From positions 1 through 26,231 of the IMG/VR virus record IMGVR_UViG_3300032607_000891: a stretch of 26,231 bases of DNA. The stretch is one strand, 5' to 3'. The notes beneath the pieces were generated by a model, which was not told the DNA's origin, did no database searches, and saw only the letters and a list, made by a program, of their open reading frames with translations. Made by a program: the position numbers and the translations under genes. This stretch comes from a virus. Positions 5,506 to 13,528 of the stretch are shown one piece after another (position 1 is the first letter of the stretch; each line of letters starts with the position of its first letter).

Positions 5506-6030
5506 ATGGAAAAGCATACTTTTGTTCAGCGACCTGGCGGCCTCGGCCCAATGGCTGATCGTGTGAAACCAATAGGCTCTCCGACTACTGGAAAACCTTC
5601 GATGTATGCAAATACATTTGAAGCAATTGAAGCTAGACGTGCATCTACAGTAGATGACATCAATAGAATCTATGCGCAGTACAAACGCGACCGTGGTGAG
5701 TATGCACGTGAACCGATAGGCCCAATTGGGTATGGGGAAGGTAATATGCTTGAGAGTTCTCAGTTAACTGGACCAGCCGGATATAACCATAAAGATTCGT
5801 TGCAGCTACCTATGAGGCCTATGGATATGAACCGGGCACAGTATCTCGTTGACACACAAAATTCAATGAGTCCCGATATGCGAGCTCAGCTACAAATTAT
5901 GACGGCGTCTCCTGAGCAAACATTCTTAAAAGCTTCTGACATGACGTACGCTGCGTACCCACAGACGTATCGTATGCCAAATTCATTACCCTTACAACTA
6001 CCACAGAAAGCAGTCTCGGCCAAGAAATAA
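5506..6030 (+). CDS. Hypothetical protein (174 aa), Met/Pro/Tyr-rich
   Basis: This 174-aa product is unusually rich in Met, Pro, Gln and Tyr, with low-complexity runs such as PMRPMDMNRAQY and MPNSLPLQLPQK. One helical segment (FEAIEARRASTVDDINRIYA, 38-57) stands out. It has no membrane span or signal peptide and is predicted to be partly disordered. I do not recognise it. GGAG at 5489-5492 is a possible ribosome binding site, 13 nt from the start. The stop shares a base with the next gene's ATG (TAATG at 6028-6032). A virion-internal or linker role would fit its composition and place but is speculative. Confidence 0.7.
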   Translation: MEKHTFVQRPGGLGPMADRVKPIGSPTTGKPSMYANTFEAIEARRASTVDDINRIYAQYKRDRGEYAREPIGPIGYGEGNMLESSQLTGPAGYNHKDSLQLPMRPMDMNRAQYLVDTQNSMSPDMRAQLQIMTASPEQTFLKASDMTYAAYPQTYRMPNSLPLQLPQKAVSAKK

Positions 6031-6170
6031 TGATGACTAACGGCGGTGAACCTGTTCGGATGGCAGGAATGAGACTAGGTCTTGGTCCTGCGGACATTGT
6101 GAAGTTAGTCTCAAATCCTTCCGAGATTACTGCTAGGGTGCGATATCAGCAAGCATTCCCCCGTAGCTAG
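6030..6170 (+). CDS. Small hypothetical protein (46 aa) between coupled genes
   Basis: A 46-codon frame bridges the 139-nt gap between the 174-aa gene and ThyX. Its ATG overlaps the preceding stop (TAATG) and its stop TAG overlaps the GTG start of ThyX (TAGTG), both by one base. These two perfect junctions are strong evidence that it is translated. A second ATG follows immediately. The product begins MMTNGGEPVRMAGMRLGLGP and ends with a short helix and VRYQQAFPRS. No family is recognised. Confidence 0.65.
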   Translation: MMTNGGEPVRMAGMRLGLGPADIVKLVSNPSEITARVRYQQAFPRS

Positions 6171-6853
6171 TGAAGCTTCATTCGGCCAATCTTAATTGGA
6201 TCACTCCTGAATGTGAGAAAACAATTGCTCGACACGCAAGAGTATCTACTAAAGACCCAGATCGTGAGGAGTTTGTCAAACTTTTAAGCTTTTGTGTGCG
6301 TCACGGGCACTGGAGTGTATTCGAACAAGCGTCGGCTTCTTTTGAGGTTCTGACGACTCGTGCTATCTCTCCTCAAATATTAAGACATCGAAGTTTTGCC
6401 TTTCAAGAATTATCTCAAAGATATTCTGACCCGAGTGAAGTCCTCGTGGGCGATGGAAATGAGTTTGAATTTCAGTTAAGACTTCAAACACCAAATAATA
6501 GGCAGAGTAGTGCGGATGAAGTCTCTCCCGAAGTAAGAGATTATTTCTGGAATAAACTTAAATCTATCGACAGTGAGTTAAAACATTTATATCACGAGAT
6601 GTTAGACCATGGAATCGCAAAAGAATGTGCTCGAAATGTACTACCTGAATACACGACAACCCGTCTCCACATAAGCGGTACGATTAGAAGCTTCATACAC
6701 TATGTAGGTCTCAGAGGTAAAGAGAATACTCAGCTAGAGCATCGCAGTATCGCCCGCAGTATCGGAGCCGTACTTAAAAAAGAACTACCAATTGTGTGTA
6801 CAGCTCTAAAAACTGTTGAAGACTCTAGCTTAGCTGGCTGGGAGTTTAACTAA
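6170..6853 (+). CDS. thyX: Flavin-dependent thymidylate synthase ThyX
   Basis: ThyX makes dTMP from dUMP using methylene-tetrahydrofolate and reduced FAD, so it supplies thymidine for phage DNA synthesis. The 227-aa product has the signature RHR-x7-S (R72-H73-R74, S82) in ILRHRSFAFQELSQRYS. It also has the upstream HGHWSVFEQASASF and the C-terminal ARNVLPEYTTTRLHISGTIR and QLEHRSIAR blocks of the family. Length is normal. The start is GTG 6170, which shares a base with the stop of the 46-aa gene. The gene ends the rightward cluster, 3 nt from the convergent minus-strand cluster. ThyX is common in cyanophages and their hosts. Confidence 0.95.
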   Translation: MKLHSANLNWITPECEKTIARHARVSTKDPDREEFVKLLSFCVRHGHWSVFEQASASFEVLTTRAISPQILRHRSFAFQELSQRYSDPSEVLVGDGNEFEFQLRLQTPNNRQSSADEVSPEVRDYFWNKLKSIDSELKHLYHEMLDHGIAKECARNVLPEYTTTRLHISGTIRSFIHYVGLRGKENTQLEHRSIARSIGAVLKKELPIVCTALKTVEDSSLAGWEFN

Positions 6854-6856
6854 TTT

Positions 6857-7441
6857 TTATCTAGTCCAGGGATCGATCCTTGACCCTGGTTCTGCTATTG
6901 GTTCTGCTTGCCTCAGTGCATTCGCAGTTGATTGCTGAGCTTGTTGAGCTTGCATAAGACTCACAACTTGCTTATACTTCTCCAACTCAAGTGTCAGTGC
7001 TTGGTTCTGTGCTTGCACCCAGTTCTGTGCATTAGTTGTTAGTTCTTCCAGAGTGCTCTTTGTATGAGGGAACGCGAAAACGACGTGGCCTTTGTCTTTA
7101 GCTGCTATTGTTGTTCCCCCAGTGTTTTCAGCTAAAGCTTTAAGAAAGGAATAGGCTCGTTCAGGTTCTATGTTTGTTAAGTACGAAAGTTGAAAGGGGT
7201 CGACTAAACCACCGTTCATCTCATATAAAGCTGTAAATGTTGAAGTTACTTTAAGTGACATATCATTTTCAGCTCGGGTAGCTCGTGTACGCTCTCGCAT
7301 AACACTGACACCTCCTAGTAAACCACCACCGAAAGCGAGTGCCACACCAAGATTAGCTGGTGCTGTGACTGCAGTTAAAGCACCAATCCCTAAAGCTCCG
7401 ACTATTACTAATGTGAAATTAAAGTTTTGGCGGCGTGTCAT
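6857..7441 (-). CDS. Membrane-anchored hypothetical protein with Gln-rich tail
   Basis: The start is placed at ATG 7441 (194 aa); a longer TTG version at 7495 would overlap the primase-helicase by 77 nt instead of 23. After a short basic N-terminus (MTRRQNFN) come two hydrophobic segments, FTLVIVGALGIGALTAV (residues about 9-25) and LGVALAFGGGLLGGVSVM (31-48), so a hairpin membrane anchor is likely. A cytoplasmic region follows that may be a winged-helix-like fold (TSTFTALYEMNGG, DPFQLSYLTNIEPERAYSFL). A Gln/Ala-rich coiled coil (QNQALTLELEKYKQVVSLMQ) ends the protein. I do not recognise a family. It is the last gene of the leftward cluster. Tethering replication to the membrane is a guess from its position beside the helicase. 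Confidence 0.65.
   Translation of the reverse strand: MTRRQNFNFTLVIVGALGIGALTAVTAPANLGVALAFGGGLLGGVSVMRERTRATRAENDMSLKVTSTFTALYEMNGGLVDPFQLSYLTNIEPERAYSFLKALAENTGGTTIAAKDKGHVVFAFPHTKSTLEELTTNAQNWVQAQNQALTLELEKYKQVVSLMQAQQAQQSTANALRQAEPIAEPGSRIDPWTR
6866..6889. repeat. Inverted repeat at the convergent gene boundary
   Basis: CCAGGG (6866-6871) and CCCTGG (6884-6889) form a perfect 6-bp stem around a loop that itself holds the palindrome GGATCGATCC (6870-6879). The repeat lies within the last codons of the minus-strand membrane-protein gene, just after the ThyX stop. It could slow or end transcription from both sides, but neither side has a T run. Confidence 0.3.
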
Positions 7442-10196
7442 GTTTTTGAAAAGCAAGGTTCCAGATGGAAGTGGTTGGATCTTGAGCAAACTCAACCGGG
7501 GAGGGCAGTCGATCAGGCCCTGTTGAAGCCCGGTCGGATTTTAGATCATAACCCTTTAAACGCAAGCCCTTCATTGATGGTATTCCATCTTTTAACGTGA
7601 GCTCTATGCCCTCAAGCTTAAGAATATTGATTAATGCTTCCCGAGTTCGTTCTATAAACCTGTGCTTAGCTGCTGGCTTGTAGCCACAAGCTCTACAAAA
7701 GTTCGCATAGCTAGGATAGAGAGCACCGTATGAGTTTGAGACGTACATACCTTTCTCAGACTCGTCTACTGAAGGTTTTCTAGCTCCCTGACCAACCGGT
7801 GTGGTTGTGTTAGGAGCGTACAAACAACAGTCATTTAGCCAGGACACAAACTGATTGTTAAACAAAAGAGCATCGATGTTTGTTTTGTTTAGTGAAGGTA
7901 CGTGTTTAGTCGGATTGGCTAGAACGTCTTTCATCTGATCGTAAGGAAGGGATAGAGCCCAGGTCACAATGCCGCTCATTTCTGGTTCAAACGTACCCTC
8001 AATGCGATCATCGTGAACGCTTATCAATTCTTTTCTAGAGCTAGGAGGAACCACTTTGTCCATCAGTATCGTTAACCGTCTTCTTTCAAGACCACTGCTC
8101 GAGTCATTAGATGTGATGTGTTCGTTACTAGCAATGCAAACTAGACACTCAGGTTTAAAGCTAATTATTTCTTTACCGTATTTACGTTCGGCACGTAGTG
8201 TATCCGAAGCTGAAGTAAGTTTTTTAAGTATGTCCATACGCTTGTTGTAGTTGCTTTCATCTGTGAGCAGCAGCAATCTTTTACTGATCAAGTTGTACGT
8301 TTCAAATTTATTGGTTTCAATAATCTCAAGGCTTGAAGTGTGAGTGCCGTGAAAACCCGCTAGAGCCACCATGATCTGCTGCATGGTCGACTTACCCGTG
8401 CCGCCTGGACCCACTAGGTGCAAGAAGCGTTCTCCTGCTGTATATCCGGTAAGTATCGCTCTAGCAAAAGCTTGTATTAGAAGCTCTTGACCTGCGTTTA
8501 GTGAGCTCTGTAACCAAGCTTTAAACTGTGGACATTGAGCTTTGCCGTTATAGGCGTACTGCAATTTGTGCCTTAGGAATAAATTTTTGTGCTTACCCTC
8601 AAGAAACTCGAATGTCCGAGTATCAAGCACTCCGTTTTGGAAAGCGATAAGACCTCTAGATTTACTCCATATACTTTTCCGGCCACCGTCATCGGAACGT
8701 AATAGCTTTGCTTTTAAAATTAAGTAGACACTATTTATAGTCGCCGAAGTGTACTTAGGTAGTACACCTGCAAGTACAAACGAATCTAGAGCTTTTACAA
8801 TCCGGCGCTTGATGTGCTGCTCGTCTTGTTGATACCACAGGTCGTAATCAAAGTCGTAGTGGTAAAACTGGTCAAGGCTACTGTCGTATAAAAAATCGTC
8901 GCCTTGATTCGTAACAATGATATCCGCAACATCATTCTCTGAGAACTGCCTGTTCTGACTGTTGCCTGCATTCTGTAGGTTGATTAACTGCGTGGGTGTA
9001 GAGGGAACGTTCATTTGCTTTTGTTGTGTGTTTGTTGTGAGCTCTGCTGTGTCTTTTGAGTCAATTGGCGCTTCTAGCAGGAAAGAAGAAAAATCGAGCA
9101 CAGCGTTTACTTGTGCTTTCTTTAACTGTTTAAGTTGTTCTTGAACGATTGGTGTGACTGTTTGTTCATAGATTTTTGGATTGTTATTCTTAATTTTTTT
9201 CCAAACGGCTAACGAGCCTAGATCAGAAGCTAAGGCGATAGCTGGTTGGATCGCAGCTGTGTCGCGTATTGAATTTAGAATTCGGTCAAATTTACCGTCC
9301 AGGTCGTGAGGGTATGCATAGATATTATAGAACGCTTGGTGAGCTATCGTCAACGGTGATACGCACACAGGTATCTGGTGTGCTTCTAACCAATTGCTCC
9401 AACCTATGAGTTCTTTAAAGACGCCAGCCATGGTTGAGCTTCGGTCTTCTACAGCTTCCCCGTCAAGGACAGCACGAACTGTATTGGCTACAAGTTTTTT
9501 TAGATCAACCCCTTCTTCGTTGGTGGTAAGTGCATTAAGTATGTCTTCTGCTCTTTTGTCATTTATGTCTTCTTCCTTTGGTAGAGCCAAGTAAATCTTA
9601 TGGGCTTCGTCTTGTTTGGCCGCTGGAATGAAGTTACTTGACAGTTCAAAAACTTTCTCCCCTTTGCGAGGTCCATAGAAAAGATTAGGTACCGTCGTGG
9701 CCCGAATATCTGAGCCAGGAATCTGAGCGTAAATCTTTTGGGTGAAGAACTTATAAAAGCCGGGATCGATTATTGGCTTCTCTAAGCCAAACACCAGTCG
9801 GAACCGTGGCCATGTTGGAGTTGTTGACGGTGAGTAATAGGCTAAGGTTAAATATTTTTTACAGATATCTAACTCAAGTGCTTCTTCGAATGTAAGTTCC
9901 TGGCGTTGTACTTTATTTCCCTCAGAATCTTTTCGATCTTCTTGATTATCTATGTCGACAATTATCATGCCCGCTCTTATAACACCAGTTGTTTCTGACT
10001 GCCTCTTTCCTTCGAGTAGATGCCAAGCGCATAGTCCGTATCCTTGAGCAAGCTCGGCAGCTAACTCAGGTGCCGATAATTCTTTTGCGTCCCAGTTGAG
10101 ATTAAAAGCTGCAAAATTACCACCTATGGGTATCTTGCCGGTTTTAGGGTGGACGTGCTTAGCGACCTCTTCGTTTACAGAACAGATGAACTTCAT
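7419..10196 (-). CDS. Primase-helicase: AEP-type primase fused to D5-like SF3 helicase
   Basis: This 925-aa replication protein unwinds DNA and probably makes primers. The N-terminal region (1-190) has IIVDIDN (D81, D83), then YSPSTTPTWPRFRLVFGLEK (S122, R131, R133) and VPNLFYGPRKG. This layout is that of archaeo-eukaryotic primases on cyanobacterial plasmids and phages. The C-terminal third is an SF3 helicase of the D5/NTPase type: Walker A GPGGTGKST (596-604), Walker B LLLLTDE (D646, E647), sensor ASNE (N691) and arginine residues ERRR (704-707). The middle (about 380-430) is Gln/Asn/Thr-rich and probably a linker. The start ATG 10196 has an ACACC context and no Shine-Dalgarno sequence. It is separated from the nuclease gene upstream by a 91-nt gap with a weak hairpin. 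Confidence 0.92.
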   Translation of the reverse strand: MKFICSVNEEVAKHVHPKTGKIPIGGNFAAFNLNWDAKELSAPELAAELAQGYGLCAWHLLEGKRQSETTGVIRAGMIIVDIDNQEDRKDSEGNKVQRQELTFEEALELDICKKYLTLAYYSPSTTPTWPRFRLVFGLEKPIIDPGFYKFFTQKIYAQIPGSDIRATTVPNLFYGPRKGEKVFELSSNFIPAAKQDEAHKIYLALPKEEDINDKRAEDILNALTTNEEGVDLKKLVANTVRAVLDGEAVEDRSSTMAGVFKELIGWSNWLEAHQIPVCVSPLTIAHQAFYNIYAYPHDLDGKFDRILNSIRDTAAIQPAIALASDLGSLAVWKKIKNNNPKIYEQTVTPIVQEQLKQLKKAQVNAVLDFSSFLLEAPIDSKDTAELTTNTQQKQMNVPSTPTQLINLQNAGNSQNRQFSENDVADIIVTNQGDDFLYDSSLDQFYHYDFDYDLWYQQDEQHIKRRIVKALDSFVLAGVLPKYTSATINSVYLILKAKLLRSDDGGRKSIWSKSRGLIAFQNGVLDTRTFEFLEGKHKNLFLRHKLQYAYNGKAQCPQFKAWLQSSLNAGQELLIQAFARAILTGYTAGERFLHLVGPGGTGKSTMQQIMVALAGFHGTHTSSLEIIETNKFETYNLISKRLLLLTDESNYNKRMDILKKLTSASDTLRAERKYGKEIISFKPECLVCIASNEHITSNDSSSGLERRRLTILMDKVVPPSSRKELISVHDDRIEGTFEPEMSGIVTWALSLPYDQMKDVLANPTKHVPSLNKTNIDALLFNNQFVSWLNDCCLYAPNTTTPVGQGARKPSVDESEKGMYVSNSYGALYPSYANFCRACGYKPAAKHRFIERTREALINILKLEGIELTLKDGIPSMKGLRLKGYDLKSDRASTGPDRLPSPVEFAQDPTTSIWNLAFQKHDTPPKL

Positions 10197-10226
10197 GGTG
10201 TGTCTTGGATAGCTTAGTCTGATAGC

Positions 10227-10243
10227 AAAAGGGTTTTAAACCC
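10227..10243 (-). terminator. Weak hairpin with short T run before the primase-helicase
   Basis: Read leftward, GGGTTTAAAACCC (10231-10243) is a near-perfect palindrome followed by TTTT (10227-10230). It lies in the 91-nt gap between the nuclease and primase-helicase genes. The stem is short and partly AT, so this is at most a weak terminator or attenuator. It may lower expression of the helicase relative to upstream genes. Confidence 0.35.
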
Positions 10244-10287
10244 GAAAGAAACTATGTAAACTTGCGACTTAGTATTTCGCTGATCGG

Positions 10288-11070
10288 TCATGTAGTGGGA
10301 GTCTGCATCTCGTAATATTGCTTCACAACCTCAAACCAACTTTCTTCATCTCTTTCAATTTCTTCGGCGCCAAATGTAAATACCTGCGTACTAAATTCTT
10401 TTATTGCTGTAGCCACTATTATCTGAGTTTTGTTTATTTTAATGCCTAGACAACTTTCAGCTGCGGCTTTATAAGCAGCTAGTTGCAGTCTTGTTTTCTT
10501 TACTTTAAATACACCAGAAATCAGAGCCTTTCTAGTTTGGTCGCTCATTACTTGGTCTTTCTTTGGAAATTTTGCGGCGTAGGGTCCGTTACTGGTTTTA
10601 AAGTCAGCCAAAATTATTTCGGCGTTTTCGTTCATGTAAATCAAATCACAGCAGCCGGCGTAACCATGCCCCGTGGTTGGGTCGTAATAGTGAATTCGCC
10701 CAACCCCGTCGTCACCAACATATTTGCTCCACTTAGGTTGGTTAAATGGTTTTTCTGACCATAGTACCCGACCACCGTGCATGAGTTTGTCTACAAGCTC
10801 CGGTAAGTCATCCCAGAATAATTTGTACTTTTCTGGGGGAACGACACGCAGACCTTTTAAATAATTTTCAACACTGCTGTGAACCCAGTTACCTCTTTCA
10901 GCTGCTTGGTCGGCAACACCAGGGTTCATCAAGTTCCAGTGTACTAATTTTTGACGTGTTTTTTCTGTCTGCGCCGTACTTAAAATCGAGGTTACGGAGG
11001 GGAGTGGCTTAGGAACGCCGTTGCAAACGTAGTGCCTTAAGCCATTTAAAGTTACCCGTGTTTGGGTCAC
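10288..11070 (-). CDS. RecB/Cas4-like PD-(D/E)XK exonuclease
   Basis: The 260-aa product has the full motif set of RecB-family nucleases in order: AAERGNWVHSSVENYLKG (H64), VLWSEKPF (E106), YAGCCDLIY (D142), ILADFKTSN (D156 and K158) and LQLAAYKAA (Q197, Y200). These residues bind divalent metal and DNA. In phages such proteins act as exonucleases in recombination-linked replication and repair or in host DNA breakdown. The four cysteines that bind an iron-sulfur cluster in true Cas4 are not evident, so it is a simple nuclease-domain protein. The start is GTG 11070 in a CACATC context. It sits between a small acidic protein and the primase-helicase, consistent with a replication role. Confidence 0.88.
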   Translation of the reverse strand: MTQTRVTLNGLRHYVCNGVPKPLPSVTSILSTAQTEKTRQKLVHWNLMNPGVADQAAERGNWVHSSVENYLKGLRVVPPEKYKLFWDDLPELVDKLMHGGRVLWSEKPFNQPKWSKYVGDDGVGRIHYYDPTTGHGYAGCCDLIYMNENAEIILADFKTSNGPYAAKFPKKDQVMSDQTRKALISGVFKVKKTRLQLAAYKAAAESCLGIKINKTQIIVATAIKEFSTQVFTFGAEEIERDEESWFEVVKQYYEMQTPTT

Positions 11071-11095
11071 GATGTGTATGCCAACTTATACAAGT

Positions 11096-11434
11096 CTAAA
11101 AGGAACTTAGGACTGTATTCTTTTCATTATCACCTTCGTCATCTTCATCGTTATCATCAGCGTCCTCATCATCATCTACAAAGAACTCTTGTTCCTGATA
11201 TTTGTAGTCTCTATTACGCTGGTCCAAATCACTCATAAGGCAGAGCGCCGCAGAAAAACCGTCAAGGGTAATTGTTGCACAGTCTTCAGCTGGTCGTGCT
11301 TCACCTTGGTGGTCGACGCACTCTGTGAGTAATTGTGTGCTGACTAAAACTGTTGCGATCTTCTCAAGCTTGAGAATTTGTTCTTTCTGTAGAGCTACAA
11401 GCTGCTCTATTGCTTTTTGCAGTTGGTCACTCAT
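11096..11434 (-). CDS. Small protein with coiled coil and acidic C-terminal tail
   Basis: This 112-aa product starts with a helix likely to form a coiled coil (QLQKAIEQLVALQKEQILKL, 4-23). The tail is strongly acidic (DDDEDADDNDEDDEGDNE, about residues 87-104) and ends NTVLSSF. The acidic tail could mimic nucleic acid or bind a basic partner, as seen in some phage DNA-mimic and SSB-type tails, but I recognise no family. It overlaps the upstream methyltransferase-like gene by 8 nt and is followed after 25 nt by the nuclease gene, so the three are probably co-expressed. Confidence 0.65.
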   Translation of the reverse strand: MSDQLQKAIEQLVALQKEQILKLEKIATVLVSTQLLTECVDHQGEARPAEDCATITLDGFSAALCLMSDLDQRNRDYKYQEQEFFVDDDEDADDNDEDDEGDNEKNTVLSSF

Positions 11435-11963
11435 TGGTAGGAGTCCTGGGGCGGAGCCAGCTTACTTCGTAATCGATAACTGTACCTGTAAATCTCTGTT
11501 CTTGTTTTTTGAAGAAGAACCACCCTGATGTCACTGAGTCTTTTAGTTGTTTACCGTCCGCACGGAATGCTGGTCTAGGACTTAAAATCTTTAGATTTGC
11601 TAAGGATGCTGATTTAAGAAACGTTTCGCGGTTCCGTACAGGTTCAAGGAAAGTAATCCGATCGAGAATGCAAACACCTTGAGACGCAATGTCTAGACCG
11701 TATTCAATAATCCATGGAGTGTATTCTTTTAATCCTTGAGTCACAGCGATGACCCAATCGATCTTTCCCCTCTGAGTTTCCCACCAGGCTTTATCTTGTA
11801 TATTGTTCTCCAGTGTGTTTGTGACAATGTCTGTCAAACCAGACTCTTTTACTTGCTCTAGAAGTTGCCCGTTAAAGTCTGCGGGAAGGAGGATTGTGCC
11901 AGAGCATAATTTAGAATCAGCTACAGGACCAAAAATAAATCTTGGCACGTGGTAAAACGCCAT
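11427..11963 (-). CDS. Degenerate DNA adenine-methyltransferase-like protein
   Basis: The 178-aa product resembles the second half of phage N6-adenine methyltransferases. In those enzymes a D-W-V-[VIT]-N-P-P-F catalytic motif is followed by an alpha-helix, a LLLRxxFLEP strand-loop, then PRPSFxGDGKxDSV and a WFxW strand. Here I see KIDWVIAVTQGL (67-78), VCILDRITFLEPVRNR (97-112), LSPRPAFRADGK (127-138), DSVTSGWFFF (142-151). The family-defining NPPF/DPPY is absent, replaced by AVTQ at 73-76. The N-terminal SAM-binding motif is not evident either. The protein is therefore probably not catalytic; it may bind DNA, block host enzymes or be a remnant. This reading rests on remembered family patterns. 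A strong terminator lies just upstream, and TATAAA at 11980-11985 (leftward) might be its own -10. Confidence 0.6.
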   Translation of the reverse strand: MAFYHVPRFIFGPVADSKLCSGTILLPADFNGQLLEQVKESGLTDIVTNTLENNIQDKAWWETQRGKIDWVIAVTQGLKEYTPWIIEYGLDIASQGVCILDRITFLEPVRNRETFLKSASLANLKILSPRPAFRADGKQLKDSVTSGWFFFKKQEQRFTGTVIDYEVSWLRPRTPTNE

Positions 11964-11991
11964 AGACCGTCGATAACTTTTTATAGATGAG

Positions 11992-12017
11992 AAAAAAGCG
12001 CCCCCTTGCGAAGGCGC
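11992..12017 (-). terminator. Intrinsic terminator inside the leftward cluster
   Basis: Read leftward, GCGCC and GGCGC pair around a loop with TTCGCAAG (12017 to 11998), extended by possible T-A or G-T pairs, and six T residues follow directly (11997-11992). It sits in the 80-nt gap between the 277-aa gene upstream and the methyltransferase-like gene downstream. It should limit readthrough from the SSB-region genes into the nuclease and helicase genes. Confidence 0.8.
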
Positions 12018-12043
12018 GTCCCCATGTCCTTAAACAGTTTACG

Positions 12044-12877
12044 CTAGAAATCCAAACCAGCAGCTTTAAGTGCAGCTTTCTGTTCGTCGTTTAGTTCCTT
12101 TCCCTTTGAGGGTTTTGAACTAGGAACAGGCTCGGGTGTTTCTTCTTTGGTCTTCTTAGGAGCCTCGGCTGTTGGTGGCAGAGACGCTTGCTGGTGCTCA
12201 TAGGCACCCTCTAATCTCTTTGGATTTGCTTCCGCAAAGAGAGCTTTAATATCTGCATGGTCTTCTCCCAAAGGTAGTTCGACCAAATTAGAACCGGGGA
12301 TAGAAGAGCGAAGTGCAGCTGATACCAACTCTCCTCCACTAGTCTCAAGCCACGATGTGACATCGTGAATGAGTTTTTTCTCCTCATCGGTTTCTGTTGG
12401 GCGATCTTTGAACTCTAATGCGTTGTAGTTTATTTTCGGACCGTCGGCACCTGTAAAAGAATCCCTTTCGTTAAAGGATTTTTGTACAAACTTTGTAATC
12501 GTTATAACTTCACCTACATTTATACGGTTGTTATATAGAGTCTGGAAGTACGTGATAAAGTTTTTTTGGCTCGACTTGCCGCTAATAATACTCGTGCAAA
12601 CACACCGTGGAGGTAGTAAACGATGGTTAGGGGACACACCGATATAGCTAATTCGAATAAACTCTTCGTGCGACCGCATTCCGAGATTGCCGAAATAGGG
12701 CGTAAAACCAAGCAAGATAAACTCAATGGGTATGCCGTTGTCGTTCGTGTCAACAATGGCCGCCTCAGGATCACTGTCGGATTTCCAACGACGAGCCTGA
12801 AGATCAATACGTAGTGTGTGTGGCGGGATCTGACAAAGGATTTCATCAGCCGAAAATTTGCCTGCGATAAATACCAT
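12044..12877 (-). CDS. Hypothetical replication-region protein (277 aa)
   Basis: I do not recognise this family. The first 190 residues look folded, with strands such as EFIRISYIGVS and a cysteine pair (RCVCTSI). The C-terminal third (about 215-268) is rich in Pro, Glu and Lys and probably disordered (KKTKEETPEPVPSSKPSKGK). The chain ends in a helix and LDF (KAALKAAGLDF). The protein encoded just upstream, an SSB-like protein, also ends in a Ser/Ala-rich linker and LDF. A flexible tail ending in a hydrophobic tip is typical of single-strand DNA-binding proteins that recruit partners, so this may be a second ssDNA-binding or accessory protein. The 6-nt gap to the upstream gene indicates co-translation. 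An intrinsic terminator follows the gene. Confidence 0.65.
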   Translation of the reverse strand: MVFIAGKFSADEILCQIPPHTLRIDLQARRWKSDSDPEAAIVDTNDNGIPIEFILLGFTPYFGNLGMRSHEEFIRISYIGVSPNHRLLPPRCVCTSIISGKSSQKNFITYFQTLYNNRINVGEVITITKFVQKSFNERDSFTGADGPKINYNALEFKDRPTETDEEKKLIHDVTSWLETSGGELVSAALRSSIPGSNLVELPLGEDHADIKALFAEANPKRLEGAYEHQQASLPPTAEAPKKTKEETPEPVPSSKPSKGKELNDEQKAALKAAGLDF

Positions 12878-12883
12878 GATTAG

Positions 12884-13528
12884 TTAGAGAGAGAAGTCGA
12901 GAGAACCGAGAGCAGAAGGAGACACACGACCCTTTTCAGGATCAGCAGCCCGTGTGGGAGCGGCCTTTTGTGTGCGGGGCAGATAAAGAATTTTATCCAC
13001 GCCATAGTTTAGAAAAATTCGTTCGTCTTTTTCGGATGTGCTTATCCGTCCAACAGCAATCGTTGGGGTACCTGCGGCTAGATCTGCCAGCTGAGCTGAC
13101 AGCTCATTCCAACAAGAGATTTTCATCCAATTTGTTTCTTGGTTTTCGTCCTGCCAAGCTAAAGATCGGTTTGTGACGGTATTGTCACCAAGTTGATTTT
13201 CTTCGGCTTTTGGTCCCAAACCACCTGTAGCAATAAATAAATTAATCGCCAGTAGATCTTCCCAGTTGTCATTTCTGACAACCAGCATTGGTTGCATCTT
13301 AAGCAGACCATCGGGATCGGATTTTGTGGGTCCGATAGCAAGAAAGATTTCTTTTTCTTTTAGTTTACTTAGAAGTTTTCCCACATAATGATCAGATTTT
13401 TGACTTAATAATACTTTGGTTGGGATCTTTCTTTCAGTTGAGGGTAAAGCTTCAGCGTTTAATTCACAGGAGCCTTCTCGTTCAATTGATTCGTTTGTGA
13501 CTCGTAAGCCAAGAAGCAGGATGTTCAT
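12884..13528 (-). CDS. SSB-like single-stranded DNA-binding protein
   Basis: In this 214-aa product, residues about 88-185 match the order of an SSB OB-fold: DLLAINLFIATGGLGPKAE, then NRSLAWQ, ETNWMKISCWNELSAQLADL, GTPTIAVGRIST and a final VDKILYLPR strand. The ETNW...WNELAxxLADLxxGxxxxVxGR pattern is diagnostic. An N-terminal 85-residue part is not typical of SSB and contains KVLLSQKSDHYVGKLLSKLK. The tail ends ALGSLDFSL, reminiscent of the SSB tip that binds partners, though without the usual acidic run. It would coat single-stranded DNA at the fork. The start overlaps the previous stop by 4 nt (ATGA), and the next gene follows after 6 nt. Confidence 0.75.
   Translation of the reverse strand: MNILLLGLRVTNESIEREGSCELNAEALPSTERKIPTKVLLSQKSDHYVGKLLSKLKEKEIFLAIGPTKSDPDGLLKMQPMLVVRNDNWEDLLAINLFIATGGLGPKAEENQLGDNTVTNRSLAWQDENQETNWMKISCWNELSAQLADLAAGTPTIAVGRISTSEKDERIFLNYGVDKILYLPRTQKAAPTRAADPEKGRVSPSALGSLDFSL

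Noticed and set aside
10288-11070. Cas4 of a CRISPR system
   Set aside because: The RecB-type motifs are present, but the cluster cysteines are not evident and no repeat arrays or other cas genes are in the window.
12520-12846. 108-codon minus-strand open frame
   Set aside because: It lies inside the 277-aa gene in another frame, and its composition (Arg/Thr/Leu runs) is that of a shadow frame.
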